From positions 62,001 through 126,000 of the forward strand of contig NZ_JACHGK010000012.1 of assembly GCF_014207535.1 (NCBI RefSeq): a stretch of 64,000 nucleotides of DNA. Direction: 5' to 3'. A program made the position numbers and the translations under genes. How positions within the stretch are numbered: position 1 is the stretch's first letter; the number at the start of each line of letters is the position of its first letter. This DNA is from Bacillus benzoevorans (lineage in GTDB: Bacteria > Bacillota > Bacilli > Bacillales > Cytobacillaceae). Positions 49,394-57,973 of this stretch are shown one piece after another. The notes beneath the pieces were generated by a model. It ran no database searches and was not told the origin of the DNA. It was given only the letters and a program-made list of their open reading frames with translations.

Positions 49394-50638
49394 TTAAGTA
49401 AATTGTAATTTTTCAAATAAGGTGTCTTGATTTTTGGAAGGTTTTTTCTTTTTCACGTCAATGAGCAGGAGACAAAGGAGGGCGACAACGAGCGTCAATC
49501 CTCCCGTTACTAAAAACATTCCTGTGCGTGACCAAGCCATTAATGTACCGTAAATCGGCGGTCCAATGGCTACTCCTAAAAAGCGGACAGACCCATATAA
49601 GGATGTGACAAAGCCGCGTTTATCTTTGGAAACCGAGCCGGTAATAAAGCTGTTAATACAGGGCAGTGTCAGACCGGTTCCGATACTGCTGATAACGAGA
49701 ACAGCAAAAAAAGGGATTAAGCCTTTGACAAAAATTAAACAGGCAAAGGATGTCGTCATAAAAATTAAGCCGAGAATAATTAAGGTTTTCATCAGCCGCA
49801 TGTTTTTCCCAATTTTGCTTCCGGTAATATACGAAGTAATCGTCATACATAACAGCGGGATTGCCAAAATGCTGCCTTTGATCACACCATCCTTTTGATA
49901 GGTTGTTTCAAGAATATCTGAAATATAAAAAAGAATACCGAAAAGGGTAAATAAACAGGTCGCACCGGTTAAATATGTAACAAATAACCAGCGTCCTTCG
50001 CTTTTAAAAACGGACCTTAACCCTTTTATATATTTGCTGACAGGCGGTGGTTCCTCGTTTTTCTTTTTCTCCTTGATAAAAAAAATCGTTAATAAAACGG
50101 AGATAAAGCAAAAAATCGGAAATGCCCAAAATGCCGCATACCAAAAAAGAAGCGCCAATAATGATCCGATAATCGGGCTGATGACCTTTCCCAAGCCGTT
50201 GGAGGCCTCGACAAGTCCCAGTACTTTGCTTTGTTCTCCACCTTTGAAAAGATCGCCTGTCAAAGCCATGGCAATCGGCGCGGTTCCCGCTGCTCCGATT
50301 CCCTGCATGACTCTCCCTGCCAAGATCCATGTATAAGCGCCTGCGAACCATGCAGCTGCGGCACCGGCAAGAAAACCACCGCTTCCGTAAAGGATGAGTG
50401 CTGGGATAATCACAGCCTTTCTAGAAAAACGGTCAGATAAATAGCCTAATATAGGAATGGAAATCGCAGCGGCAATAGAGAAAACGGAAATAATTAAACT
50501 GACTTGAAATTGAGAAATGTCCAACTCTGATTTCATTTTCGGTAATATGGGAATCAGCATTGAATTTCCTAACACGAGAATAAGCGGGATTGAACCGATT
50601 GCGAGTATGGTTAAGCCTTTATGTTTTTGCTTTGGCAA
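49394..50638 (-). CDS. MFS transporter (YitG-like)
   Basis: A 414-residue major facilitator with twelve predicted membrane helices, the loop motif GYLSDRFSRKAVIIP between helices 2 and 3, and a GRVMQGIGAAGTAPIAMALTGDLF segment in helices 4-5, typical of drug:H+ antiporters. In Bacillus subtilis the sulfolactate cluster carries yitG, an MFS exporter; this gene lies divergently next to comA, so it may export or import sulfolactate. TTG start at 50638 behind AGGGGTG. Orthology to YitG is inference. Confidence 0.85.
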   Translation of the reverse strand: MPKQKHKGLTILAIGSIPLILVLGNSMLIPILPKMKSELDISQFQVSLIISVFSIAAAISIPILGYLSDRFSRKAVIIPALILYGSGGFLAGAAAAWFAGAYTWILAGRVMQGIGAAGTAPIAMALTGDLFKGGEQSKVLGLVEASNGLGKVISPIIGSLLALLFWYAAFWAFPIFCFISVLLTIFFIKEKKKNEEPPPVSKYIKGLRSVFKSEGRWLFVTYLTGATCLFTLFGILFYISDILETTYQKDGVIKGSILAIPLLCMTITSYITGSKIGKNMRLMKTLIILGLIFMTTSFACLIFVKGLIPFFAVLVISSIGTGLTLPCINSFITGSVSKDKRGFVTSLYGSVRFLGVAIGPPIYGTLMAWSRTGMFLVTGGLTLVVALLCLLLIDVKKKKPSKNQDTLFEKLQFT

Positions 50639-50747
50639 TGATTTACACCCCTGACTTTCAAAATATCTCTTCTATTGTTTGACAATTGATCATGGTTTAT
50701 ACAAGTTCATTTCCTCTATGACAAAATCGGCATGAGCCCAATATCTA

Positions 50748-50775
50748 CACATTCACCCAGTCTCTGCATAATCTA
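50748..50775 (+). promoter_or_regulatory. sigma-K-type mother-cell promoter
   Basis: CACA (50748-50751), 14 bases, GCATAATCTA (50766-50775) matches the sigma-K consensus mACm-N14/16-gCATAnnnTa. It sits 30 bases before the ComA start codon. This fits late mother-cell expression of sulfolactate synthesis during sporulation. Confidence 0.55.
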
Positions 50776-50804
50776 TCATAGAAAAATAGAGGAGGCGTTT
50801 GATT

Positions 50805-51575
50805 TTGGACTATTTAGACTTACCACAACGGACTTCAGGAGAGCGAACGTACGGCCTGACTTCCATTATTGATTTAGGCACATCCATTGGTGAGTTGACC
50901 CATATATTAGAGGATTATTCTTCCTTTATCGATATTGCAAAAATAGGAATTGGCTCGGCGTATGTGACACCCATTTTGCAAAAAAAGATTGACCTGTATA
51001 AGCAGTTCGGCATTAAACCTTATTGCGGCGGGACTTTATTTGAAAAATGCTATTACCAAAACAAATTGCCCCAATACTTAAGGAGTTTGACTGATTTAGG
51101 GATCGAATGGGTTGAAGTTTCAAATGGCACCATTGATATTCCCCTTCATGAACGCCTTAAACTGATTTCTGAAATCAAGCAAGACTTTCATGTTATCGCT
51201 GAAGTGGGGTCTAAAGATTCAGGCGATAATCTCACTGTTTTTGAATGGGTGAACGAGATGAAACAGTTACTCGATGCAGGCAGTGAATATGTCATAACAG
51301 AGGGAAGAGATTCCGGAACTTCGGGAATTTACGAGGATAATGGGCAAATTAAATCTAATTTGATCCATCAGCTTGTAGAAGAAGTGGATTATATGAAAAT
51401 TATTTTCGAAGCTCCGACTCCGAAGCAGCAAATGTATTTTATAAATTTACTCGGAGCAAATGTGAATGTCGGAAATGTGAAAATAAGTGAAGTACTGGTC
51501 CTTGAGACGCAGCGGTGCGGATTAAGAAGTGAAACGTTTTTTGTGGAGGAGCAAGGATGCAAGTTACCTTTATAA
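50805..51575 (+). CDS. comA: phosphosulfolactate synthase (ComA/YitD)
   Basis: A 256-residue TIM-barrel enzyme that adds sulfite to phosphoenolpyruvate to make 2-phospho-3-sulfolactate. It has IDIAKIGIGSAYVTP, PYCGGTLFEKCYYQNKLPQYL, VEVSNGTIDIPLHERLKLI, VIAEVGSKDSG, EGRDSGTSGIY, IIFEAPTPKQQ and RCGLRSETFF, all as I recall them from Bacillus subtilis YitD. TTG 50805 is 9 bases after GGAGGCG; TTG 50799 is too close. It overlaps the next gene by 19 bases. In Bacillus the product feeds 3-sulfolactate, a spore solute. Confidence 0.92.
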   Translation: MDYLDLPQRTSGERTYGLTSIIDLGTSIGELTHILEDYSSFIDIAKIGIGSAYVTPILQKKIDLYKQFGIKPYCGGTLFEKCYYQNKLPQYLRSLTDLGIEWVEVSNGTIDIPLHERLKLISEIKQDFHVIAEVGSKDSGDNLTVFEWVNEMKQLLDAGSEYVITEGRDSGTSGIYEDNGQIKSNLIHQLVEEVDYMKIIFEAPTPKQQMYFINLLGANVNVGNVKISEVLVLETQRCGLRSETFFVEEQGCKLPL

Positions 51576-52093
51576 GGCATTTGCCGACAGAGTGGAACAA
51601 AATGGGAAAGCTTCAGGGCAGAATGGATATTAGTCTTTTACCGGTTTCAAAAGAATTAGCAAAAGGAATCCGGCACAACCAGCGGTACCTAAAGAAACTC
51701 GCTCCATTTGATATCGTTCTTTCCAGCAGCTTAAAGCGGACGCAGCAGACAGCAGAAGTGTATGGGTATAAAAGTGAAACAGATGCATTATTAGATGAAT
51801 TAGATTTTGGTCCATTTGAAGGACGGTCAAAGGAAGAATTGCATGAGGAATATGGAAAGCAGTGGCTGGAGGAGCCAAAAACATTAGTTTTAGGAGAAAG
51901 CATGGCGCATTTAGAAGAACGAATCTTATCCTTTTTAAAAAAATATCAGCATTTCTCCAATCTATTAGTCTTTGGACATGGTTCTTGGATCCGGGCCATG
52001 ATCTCCTATTCCTTATACAGCCATATTAATGATATGAATAAAGTGACAGTAGACAATAACGCGTGCTTTACTCTATTAGTGAATCCAGAATGA
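51557..52093 (+). CDS. histidine phosphatase family protein, candidate sulfolactate phosphatase
   Basis: A 178-residue phosphoglycerate-mutase-like phosphatase with the catalytic RHLPTEWN segment (the RHG motif is RHL here), SSSLKRTQQTAEVYG with the second Arg, the acid/base Glu in LDFGPFEGR, and the second His in FGHGSWIRAM. It overlaps comA by 19 bases, so it is translationally coupled. The expected next enzyme, ComB/YitC (2-phosphosulfolactate phosphatase), is absent here, and this phosphatase may take its place. That replacement is inference from gene order. Confidence 0.88.
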   Translation: MQVTFIRHLPTEWNKMGKLQGRMDISLLPVSKELAKGIRHNQRYLKKLAPFDIVLSSSLKRTQQTAEVYGYKSETDALLDELDFGPFEGRSKEELHEEYGKQWLEEPKTLVLGESMAHLEERILSFLKKYQHFSNLLVFGHGSWIRAMISYSLYSHINDMNKVTVDNNACFTLLVNPE

Positions 52094-52119
52094 GAGAAGG
52101 AAAGAAATGGGGGAGTTAG

Positions 52120-52830
52120 ATGAACAAAAGCCTAACCTATGAAAATTGGACTGAAGAAAGACAGGTTAAAGCCTTAAGTCATAATTCTGATTATTTAGAC
52201 GTCCTGAAATGGGCCTATCAAGAATATGGAGATGAGATCATCTATTCCTGTTCCTTTGGGGCTGAAGGGATCGTATTAATGGATTTAATTCATAAAGTAA
52301 ACAAAGGAGCAAAGATTATCTTTCTTGATACAGGACTTCACTTCTCTGAAACGTACGAGTTAATTGCCAAAGTGAGAAAACGCTATCCATCCTTAAATAT
52401 TTCCCTCATCAAACCGCAAATGAACCTGCAGCAGCAGGAGAAATGGTATGGGGATGAATTATGGAAAACCAATCCCAATCTATGCTGCCATATGAGAAAA
52501 GTAGTTCCATTAAGGGAAGCATTGAGCGAAAAAAAAGCATGGATTTCCGGTTTACGGAAGGAACAGTCTCCTGCGAGAAGTCATATCCAATTCATCAATA
52601 AAGATGAGAAGTTTAAAAAGATAAAAATTTGCCCCCTGATTCATTGGACTTGGGAGGATGTCATGACTTATCTTCACCGAAATGAACTGCCCTATAATCC
52701 GTTACATGATAAGGGTTACCCAAGTATAGGCTGTACGGCCTGTACTCTGCCTGCTGCAGTAAATGAAGATTTCCGTTCAGGGCGCTGGGCAGGCTTTTCC
52801 AAAACGGAATGCGGATTGCATCAGAACTAA
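52120..52830 (+). CDS. cysH: phosphoadenylyl-/adenylyl-sulfate reductase (CysH/YitB-like)
   Basis: A 236-residue reductase making sulfite from APS or PAPS. It has the P-loop-like SFGAEGIVLMDLI, FLDTGLHF, the CC pair in NLCCHMRK and the CxxC in GCTACTLP that bind a [4Fe-4S] cluster, and the catalytic Cys in TECGLHQN at the end. The cluster-type motif is the assimilatory APS/PAPS reductase class of Bacilli. It provides the sulfite used by ComA two genes upstream. Confidence 0.92.
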   Translation: MNKSLTYENWTEERQVKALSHNSDYLDVLKWAYQEYGDEIIYSCSFGAEGIVLMDLIHKVNKGAKIIFLDTGLHFSETYELIAKVRKRYPSLNISLIKPQMNLQQQEKWYGDELWKTNPNLCCHMRKVVPLREALSEKKAWISGLRKEQSPARSHIQFINKDEKFKKIKICPLIHWTWEDVMTYLHRNELPYNPLHDKGYPSIGCTACTLPAAVNEDFRSGRWAGFSKTECGLHQN

Positions 52831-52871
52831 TCTCTGAGGGAGATTTTGACGAAAAAGTAAAGGAGAGAACC

Positions 52872-53474
52872 ATGCAAAAAGCCAACCTTATTTGGCATCA
52901 TTCTACCGTGTCAAAAAAAGATCGTCAGCTGCAAAATGGCTATAAGAGCTGTGTCCTTTGGTTTACCGGATTGTCAGGTTCAGGAAAGTCGACATTGGCC
53001 AATGCTGTAGATTACACTTTATTTCAAAAGAAAATCAAAAGTTTCTGTTTAGACGGAGATAATATCCGCCTCGGTTTAAACCGTGATTTAAGCTTCGCAG
53101 AAGAGGATCGTAAAGAGAATATCCGCCGGATTGGCGAAGTAGCAAAGCTGTTTGTCGACAGCGGTCTCATTGTCTTAACGGCATTTATTTCTCCTTTTCG
53201 CGAGGATCGGGAAACGATCCGGAAAATGTTTGAGACCGATGAATTTATTGAAGTTTATCTCCAGTGTCCGCTGCAAGTGTGTGAAGACCGAGATCCGAAA
53301 GGTTTGTATAAAAGAGCAAGGAGAGGTGAAATTTCCGACTTTACTGGGATTTCTTCTCCATATGAGCCCCCATCGACTCCCGAAATCGTCATTGATTCAA
53401 ATGAATGTTCGATTGTAGAATCAGTTGGTGAAATCTACCAATATCTAAAAGAAAAGAAGATCCTGATTGATTAG
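52872..53474 (+). CDS. cysC: adenylylsulfate kinase (CysC/YisZ-like)
   Basis: A 200-residue kinase that phosphorylates APS to PAPS. It has the P-loop GLSGSGKSTLANAV, LDGDNIRLGLNRDLSFAEEDRKENIRR and FISPFREDRE, then DPKGLYKRARRGEI and FTGISSPYEPP. ATG 52872 follows AAAGGAGAG; the longer frame starts inside the reductase gene. It ends the sulfolactate operon. No sulfate adenylyltransferase (YitA) is in the window, so ATP sulfurylase must come from elsewhere. Confidence 0.92.
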   Translation: MQKANLIWHHSTVSKKDRQLQNGYKSCVLWFTGLSGSGKSTLANAVDYTLFQKKIKSFCLDGDNIRLGLNRDLSFAEEDRKENIRRIGEVAKLFVDSGLIVLTAFISPFREDRETIRKMFETDEFIEVYLQCPLQVCEDRDPKGLYKRARRGEISDFTGISSPYEPPSTPEIVIDSNECSIVESVGEIYQYLKEKKILID

Positions 53475-53490
53475 GATCTTCTTATTTTTT
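53454..53490. terminator. bidirectional terminator spanning a stop codon
   Basis: AAGAAGATCCT and AGGATCTTCTT form a perfect 11-base stem that includes the end of the kinase gene, followed by ATTTTTT; it also lies just past the stop of the opposing membrane-protein gene. Confidence 0.8.
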
Positions 53491-54096
53491 CCGCCAATTA
53501 GCTGATAAGAAGGTGAGATGATGAAATTTCAAGGTATAAAGGTAGTCAATGATATTCGTTGAAATCAATTGACAGATGATAGCAAAGATAACAATTTTAT
53601 AATCGATAATAAGTGCCGTCAGCAAAAAGATCAGCATATTAATCATCATCATGACTTTACCAGGACTCCATTTTTTATATTTGGCAATCATTAAAGCGGG
53701 AATCACCATTCCGCCGCTTGATGCGCCTGAGCGGATTAACAGCCCGACGCCAATACCGAATAACAGACTGCCGGCGATCATATCGATCCCTATATGTACA
53801 TGCGGTAAAGTGAATTGAGAAGTAACAAGCGTCACCGTTGTGGATGTGACGGCAACAGAAAATATAGTCCGAATCGTCCAGGTGAAACCGAAATACTGGA
53901 GGGCAAATATCAAAAACACAATATTGGCGAGCCACAAGGAAAAGCCAAGAGATAAATGAAACCAGTGGTTCAATAAAATTGCTAATCCGGCCGCACCGCC
54001 TGAGGGTATCGAGTGGGGAAACAAGAACAGGGACATGGACAATCCTTGTAAAAAGGCTCCGGTCAATAAACAACAAAAGGTGAACAGAGATCTCAT
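53482..54096 (-). CDS. YitE-like YitT-family membrane protein
   Basis: A 204-residue protein with about six membrane segments and the YitT-family (DUF161) pattern: FLFPHSIPSGGAAGLAILLNHWF near the start and LLFGIGVGLLIRSGASSGGMVIPALMIAK in the middle. The YitT C-terminal soluble domain is lacking, as in YitE. In Bacillus subtilis yitE lies in the yit sulfolactate cluster, and here it is convergent with the kinase gene of the same cluster. It may move a sulfolactate-related metabolite, but the family's function is not settled. The ribosome binding site is weak. Confidence 0.85.
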   Translation of the reverse strand: MRSLFTFCCLLTGAFLQGLSMSLFLFPHSIPSGGAAGLAILLNHWFHLSLGFSLWLANIVFLIFALQYFGFTWTIRTIFSVAVTSTTVTLVTSQFTLPHVHIGIDMIAGSLLFGIGVGLLIRSGASSGGMVIPALMIAKYKKWSPGKVMMMINMLIFLLTALIIDYKIVIFAIICQLISTNIIDYLYTLKFHHLTFLSANWRKK

Positions 54097-54316
54097 GGTT
54101 CATGGTCATAAATCTTCATTAATCTATTTGTTAGTCCCAAATTCTTTTCCTCCCCAAACTCCCTTGTCTTGTCCATTTTATGAAAAGAAGAGGCGATATA
54201 TGTCACGCTTGTACATCTGCATACCAAAACTCATTGAAGATTTAGGTGCAAATATGATATGTTCTAGAAATCATGAAAGCAGAAAAAGTTTTTTGAATTG
54301 AAAATAAGGGGAAACC

Positions 54317-56554
54317 ATGATGTCCACGCAAACGTATATAAAAGAATGGCAGCAGGCGCTGCAGCATGAGATCGTTCATTTGAAAAAATTTGGCGGGGGA
54401 AGCCGGTGGACGATAACCAATGGAAGGCTGTTATCCCACGATGGGCAGGCCTCCTATTATTTTGATACGGCATTTCCCTTAAAAATACCGGTAGGATCAT
54501 CTATTAAGCTCAAATGGGGAGGACTGGAAGCTTGCGGGAGGGTGCTTTCCTCCGAAGGCAAAGGGGTCCTCCTCTCCCTGGAACAATCGTTTGGAGATCT
54601 GATCTCTGAAGCCATCTTAGCGCACGATCCATGGGAACTGCTGCAGCAGTTAATCGATCGCCTCGACGAAAGCAAGAAAAGCAAACGCAAGAGAGCAAGG
54701 ATAAAAAGGCTGATGCATCCTTCCATGGAAGCGAAACACCCTGTTGAAAAAATTAAAAGCGGTGTTCATGAGTTGATCCTAAGGTCAAAATACAATCCGA
54801 TTACTTTCGTCTGGGGTCCGCCGGGAACCGGAAAAACATATACGCTGGCAAGAACGGCGGCGAATAAATATTTTCAGAAAAAGCGCGTTCTGATCCTATC
54901 ACACAGCAACCAAGCGGTCGATGTTCTTGTTGCGGAATTGACGGCTTTTGTGAAAAAGAAAGGCCGGTTTTCGGAAGGAGATATTCTCCGCTATGGTTCG
55001 AATACAGGAGAAGTGCTGTCACCTTATGAAGCAGTCACAACAAATGGACTGATTGAAAAGCGGGATCCGGTACTTTCGCAAAGCAAAAATAAGCTGCTTG
55101 ACGAAAGACGTCTGTTAAAAATGGATCTTAATCGTTCTTTTAGTAAAAGAGATTCAGCCGATTTGCTGGATCTTGAACATAAAATCGCCAGACTGCTGGA
55201 AAAATACCGGCAAAAAGAATTAAAGTATTTACAAGAAGCTTTTATTATCGGGACCACCTTGGCCAAGGCTGCAAGCGACAGTGCCATCTATGAAAAGGAA
55301 TATGACGTTGTCATTCTCGATGAGGCAAGCATGGCCTATGTACCGCAGGTGGCATTTGCTGCAGGGCTGGGCAGGAGAATGATTGTTTGCGGTGATTTTA
55401 AACAACTGCCGCCCATTGCCTCAAGCCGGGACCCGTTAGCGGTTAAATGGCTTAAGGAGGATGTCTTTCACCGTTCAGGAGTGGTCGATTCGTTAACCAG
55501 CGGGAGTTTGCATCCCCATCTCTTTTTATTAAAAGAACAGCGGCGCATGCATCCTGAAATTTCAGCCTTCACCAATCGCTGCATCTATCATTCGCTTGTC
55601 GGAGATCATGAAAGTGTGAGGTTGAACCGAAATGAAATGGTACAAAGGGAACCGTTCCCCGGACGGGCATCCGTCCTCTTGGATATGAGCGGAACAGGAG
55701 TGTACGGCTTAAGTGACAGAAGATCGAATTCGCGCTATAATCTCTGGCAGCTGCTCATTTCTTTGCAATTGATTCATGAATCGTATCTCGCCGGGGCTAA
55801 GTCAATCGGATATGTAACACCATACCGCGCGCAGGCGGATTTAATGGGACTGCTAATCGAGGAACTGTATGGGAAAGAGCGGCTCGAAACGGATATGATT
55901 GCGGCAACTGTCCACAAATTCCAGGGCAGTGAACGGGATGTGATGATTTTTGATACGGTGGACAGCGAAGGGCAGAACCGTGCCGGAATGCTCTTGACGG
56001 GTAAAGACAGTGAACGGTTGATTAATGTGGCGATTACAAGAACAAAAGGGAAATTCCTCCATGTCAGCCATGTGGATTTTTTCCAAAAACATGTCTATCG
56101 CAGCAAAACATTAAGACAGCTCATTGAACACCAACAAAGGCAGAAACAGACGGCGGCACTGAAAGAAATTGGAACATGGATCAAGCACCAGCAGCAAAAG
56201 CTGCGCTGGATCCATGCACGAAAATTAACACCTGTATTTCATGACATTGATTCTGCACAACAAGTTATTATCGTTTCCTTACCGGGGGACATGGTATTAT
56301 CGGCACAATGGATGGAAAGATTGAACAATAGAGGTCATCGGGTACATTTGACGGTTATATCGAACGGTGAATGGAGCGGTCTTCGGGTAAATGAACGAAA
56401 GGAAGAGGCTTTTCCTTTCCCATTTGTTATGATTGATGAACAGATCCTCTGGCTCGGACTGCCTTTCGAAGGGATGAAGGGCGTACAGCCGCCATTTGTC
56501 GCTGTTCGACTCATCTCGGAAAGGATTTGTGAATATTTAGCCGATCAATTTTGA
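54317..56554 (+). CDS. SF1B DNA/RNA helicase (DNA2/NAM7 type) with C-terminal PLD-like region
   Basis: A 745-residue helicase. Walker A is GPPGTGKTYTLART near residue 172, Walker B VVILDEASMAYVPQ near 332, GDFKQLPPIAS and LLKEQRRMHPEISAF follow, and the last helicase motifs are IAATVHKFQGSERDVMIF and LINVAITRTKGKFLHVS. From about residue 640 a separate region, FHDIDSAQQVIIVSLPGDMVLSAQWMERLNNRGHRVHLTVIS, resembles a phospholipase-D-like fold without a clear HKD motif. It has the look of nucleic-acid repair or defence helicases. It is monocistronic. Confidence 0.88.
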   Translation: MMSTQTYIKEWQQALQHEIVHLKKFGGGSRWTITNGRLLSHDGQASYYFDTAFPLKIPVGSSIKLKWGGLEACGRVLSSEGKGVLLSLEQSFGDLISEAILAHDPWELLQQLIDRLDESKKSKRKRARIKRLMHPSMEAKHPVEKIKSGVHELILRSKYNPITFVWGPPGTGKTYTLARTAANKYFQKKRVLILSHSNQAVDVLVAELTAFVKKKGRFSEGDILRYGSNTGEVLSPYEAVTTNGLIEKRDPVLSQSKNKLLDERRLLKMDLNRSFSKRDSADLLDLEHKIARLLEKYRQKELKYLQEAFIIGTTLAKAASDSAIYEKEYDVVILDEASMAYVPQVAFAAGLGRRMIVCGDFKQLPPIASSRDPLAVKWLKEDVFHRSGVVDSLTSGSLHPHLFLLKEQRRMHPEISAFTNRCIYHSLVGDHESVRLNRNEMVQREPFPGRASVLLDMSGTGVYGLSDRRSNSRYNLWQLLISLQLIHESYLAGAKSIGYVTPYRAQADLMGLLIEELYGKERLETDMIAATVHKFQGSERDVMIFDTVDSEGQNRAGMLLTGKDSERLINVAITRTKGKFLHVSHVDFFQKHVYRSKTLRQLIEHQQRQKQTAALKEIGTWIKHQQQKLRWIHARKLTPVFHDIDSAQQVIIVSLPGDMVLSAQWMERLNNRGHRVHLTVISNGEWSGLRVNERKEEAFPFPFVMIDEQILWLGLPFEGMKGVQPPFVAVRLISERICEYLADQF

Positions 56555-56660
56555 TGAAATTTTTCAAGAGACTGATATACTTATGATGGTAATAGTCATG
56601 CCGCTGCTGCACTGGCTAAAATGATATACTGCAGTTGGATAACAGGTAAGGGTGAGGAAA

Positions 56661-57920
56661 ATGAAATTGGAAAAATCGAAAGGGACAAGGAAAATTGCCA
56701 GGTATTCACTCATGATTATGGGGGCAGGCTTTCTTGCTACAGCGCCATTTCAAGAGGTAACTTGGGTAGAACTATTGCATGGCGGATTTGAGGCCGGAGT
56801 TGTCGGAGGTTTAGCAGATTGGTTTGCCGTTACGGCTTTATTTCGTCATCCGCTTGGCATCAAGATTCCGCATACAGCGTTGCTGCCAAATAACCGGGAG
56901 CGAATGACGAATGCAATTGTAAAAATCATTAAAAATGACTGGCTTTCGAAGGAAAGCATTCAAGAGAAAGTGAAAGCGATCCATTTTTCGGAAAAGATGA
57001 TCATCAGTATTGAAAAAGAAATAGAGTCAGATTATGCAAAAAAAGCCGTTATCAAGCTTATCAAGGAAATGCTCCACTATATTGACGCGGATAGGATTAC
57101 TCCCTATGTCAAAAACCAGCTTCTTTCTGCTGTTTCTAAGGTGGACATGCGTAAAATTCTTGTTACCATCAGTGATACATTACTAAACGAAGAGTGCGAT
57201 AAAAAGGCTTTGAACCATATTCTTGATAAAGCGGAAGCATGGCTGAAGCTGGACGAAACTGCTTTAAAACTAGGGACTGTTTCGATGAATGTCCTTAATA
57301 AAATTGAAGTGGATGGTTTTCTGCAATTTGCCATCAAATCGCTGCAAAGTATTTTGAACGAGGAAAAACTAGGAGGGATTATACAAAACCTGCTCTTAAG
57401 CATATTAAGAAGCCTAAAGCAGGAGGGAGATCCAAACCGAGAGGCATTGCTTGCTTACATCCAGAACGAGATAAGCGGGATTGGAAGCAACGAGAAACTG
57501 CTGCAATCGGTAGAGCATTGGAAGTCGCTGCTCCTGGCAAATTGGGAGCCTGAGCAAATGATAACCGCTAGCTTGAATCAGCTGAAAGAAAACGCAATCG
57601 AGCTTGTCGAAACCGATGGGTTTTATGAGAACAATATTATCCCATTGATCTACCATTTATTAGAAAAGCTGAAAGGACAACAAGATGCGATCGATCAGTG
57701 GTTCCAGCAGCAAATTGCCATTCTTATTGAAAATAATCACGACAAAATCGGTGACCTTGTGCAAGAGAATTTAGATAAATTAGATAATGAAACACTCATT
57801 GATATGGTGGAAAATAATATTGGCAAGGATCTGCAGTGGATCCGGGTAAATGGTGCCGTTTGCGGTTTTGCGATCGGAATGGTCCTGACAACGATACAAA
57901 TGGTAACAAGGCTGATGTAG
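56661..57920 (+). CDS. DUF445 family membrane-associated protein
   Basis: A 419-residue protein with the DUF445 entry LLHGGFEAGVVGGLADWFAVTALFRHPLGIKIPHTALLPNNRERMTNAIVKII at about residues 35-90. The middle is helical and a C-terminal membrane helix follows (GAVCGFAIGMVLTTIQMVTRLM). The family is common in Bacilli and its function is unknown. ATG 56661 is 6 bases after GTGAGGA. Confidence 0.85.
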   Translation: MKLEKSKGTRKIARYSLMIMGAGFLATAPFQEVTWVELLHGGFEAGVVGGLADWFAVTALFRHPLGIKIPHTALLPNNRERMTNAIVKIIKNDWLSKESIQEKVKAIHFSEKMIISIEKEIESDYAKKAVIKLIKEMLHYIDADRITPYVKNQLLSAVSKVDMRKILVTISDTLLNEECDKKALNHILDKAEAWLKLDETALKLGTVSMNVLNKIEVDGFLQFAIKSLQSILNEEKLGGIIQNLLLSILRSLKQEGDPNREALLAYIQNEISGIGSNEKLLQSVEHWKSLLLANWEPEQMITASLNQLKENAIELVETDGFYENNIIPLIYHLLEKLKGQQDAIDQWFQQQIAILIENNHDKIGDLVQENLDKLDNETLIDMVENNIGKDLQWIRVNGAVCGFAIGMVLTTIQMVTRLM

Positions 57921-57945
57921 CGTTGTTCAAATCATAGGTATAAGA

Positions 57946-57973
57946 AAAAGTCTAGGAGATTCTCCTAGACTTC
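57946..57973 (-). terminator. terminator of the amino-acid permease gene
   Basis: AAGTCTAGGAGA and TCTCCTAGACTT form a 12-base stem that includes the permease stop codon; read on the minus strand it is followed by a T-run. Confidence 0.75.
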
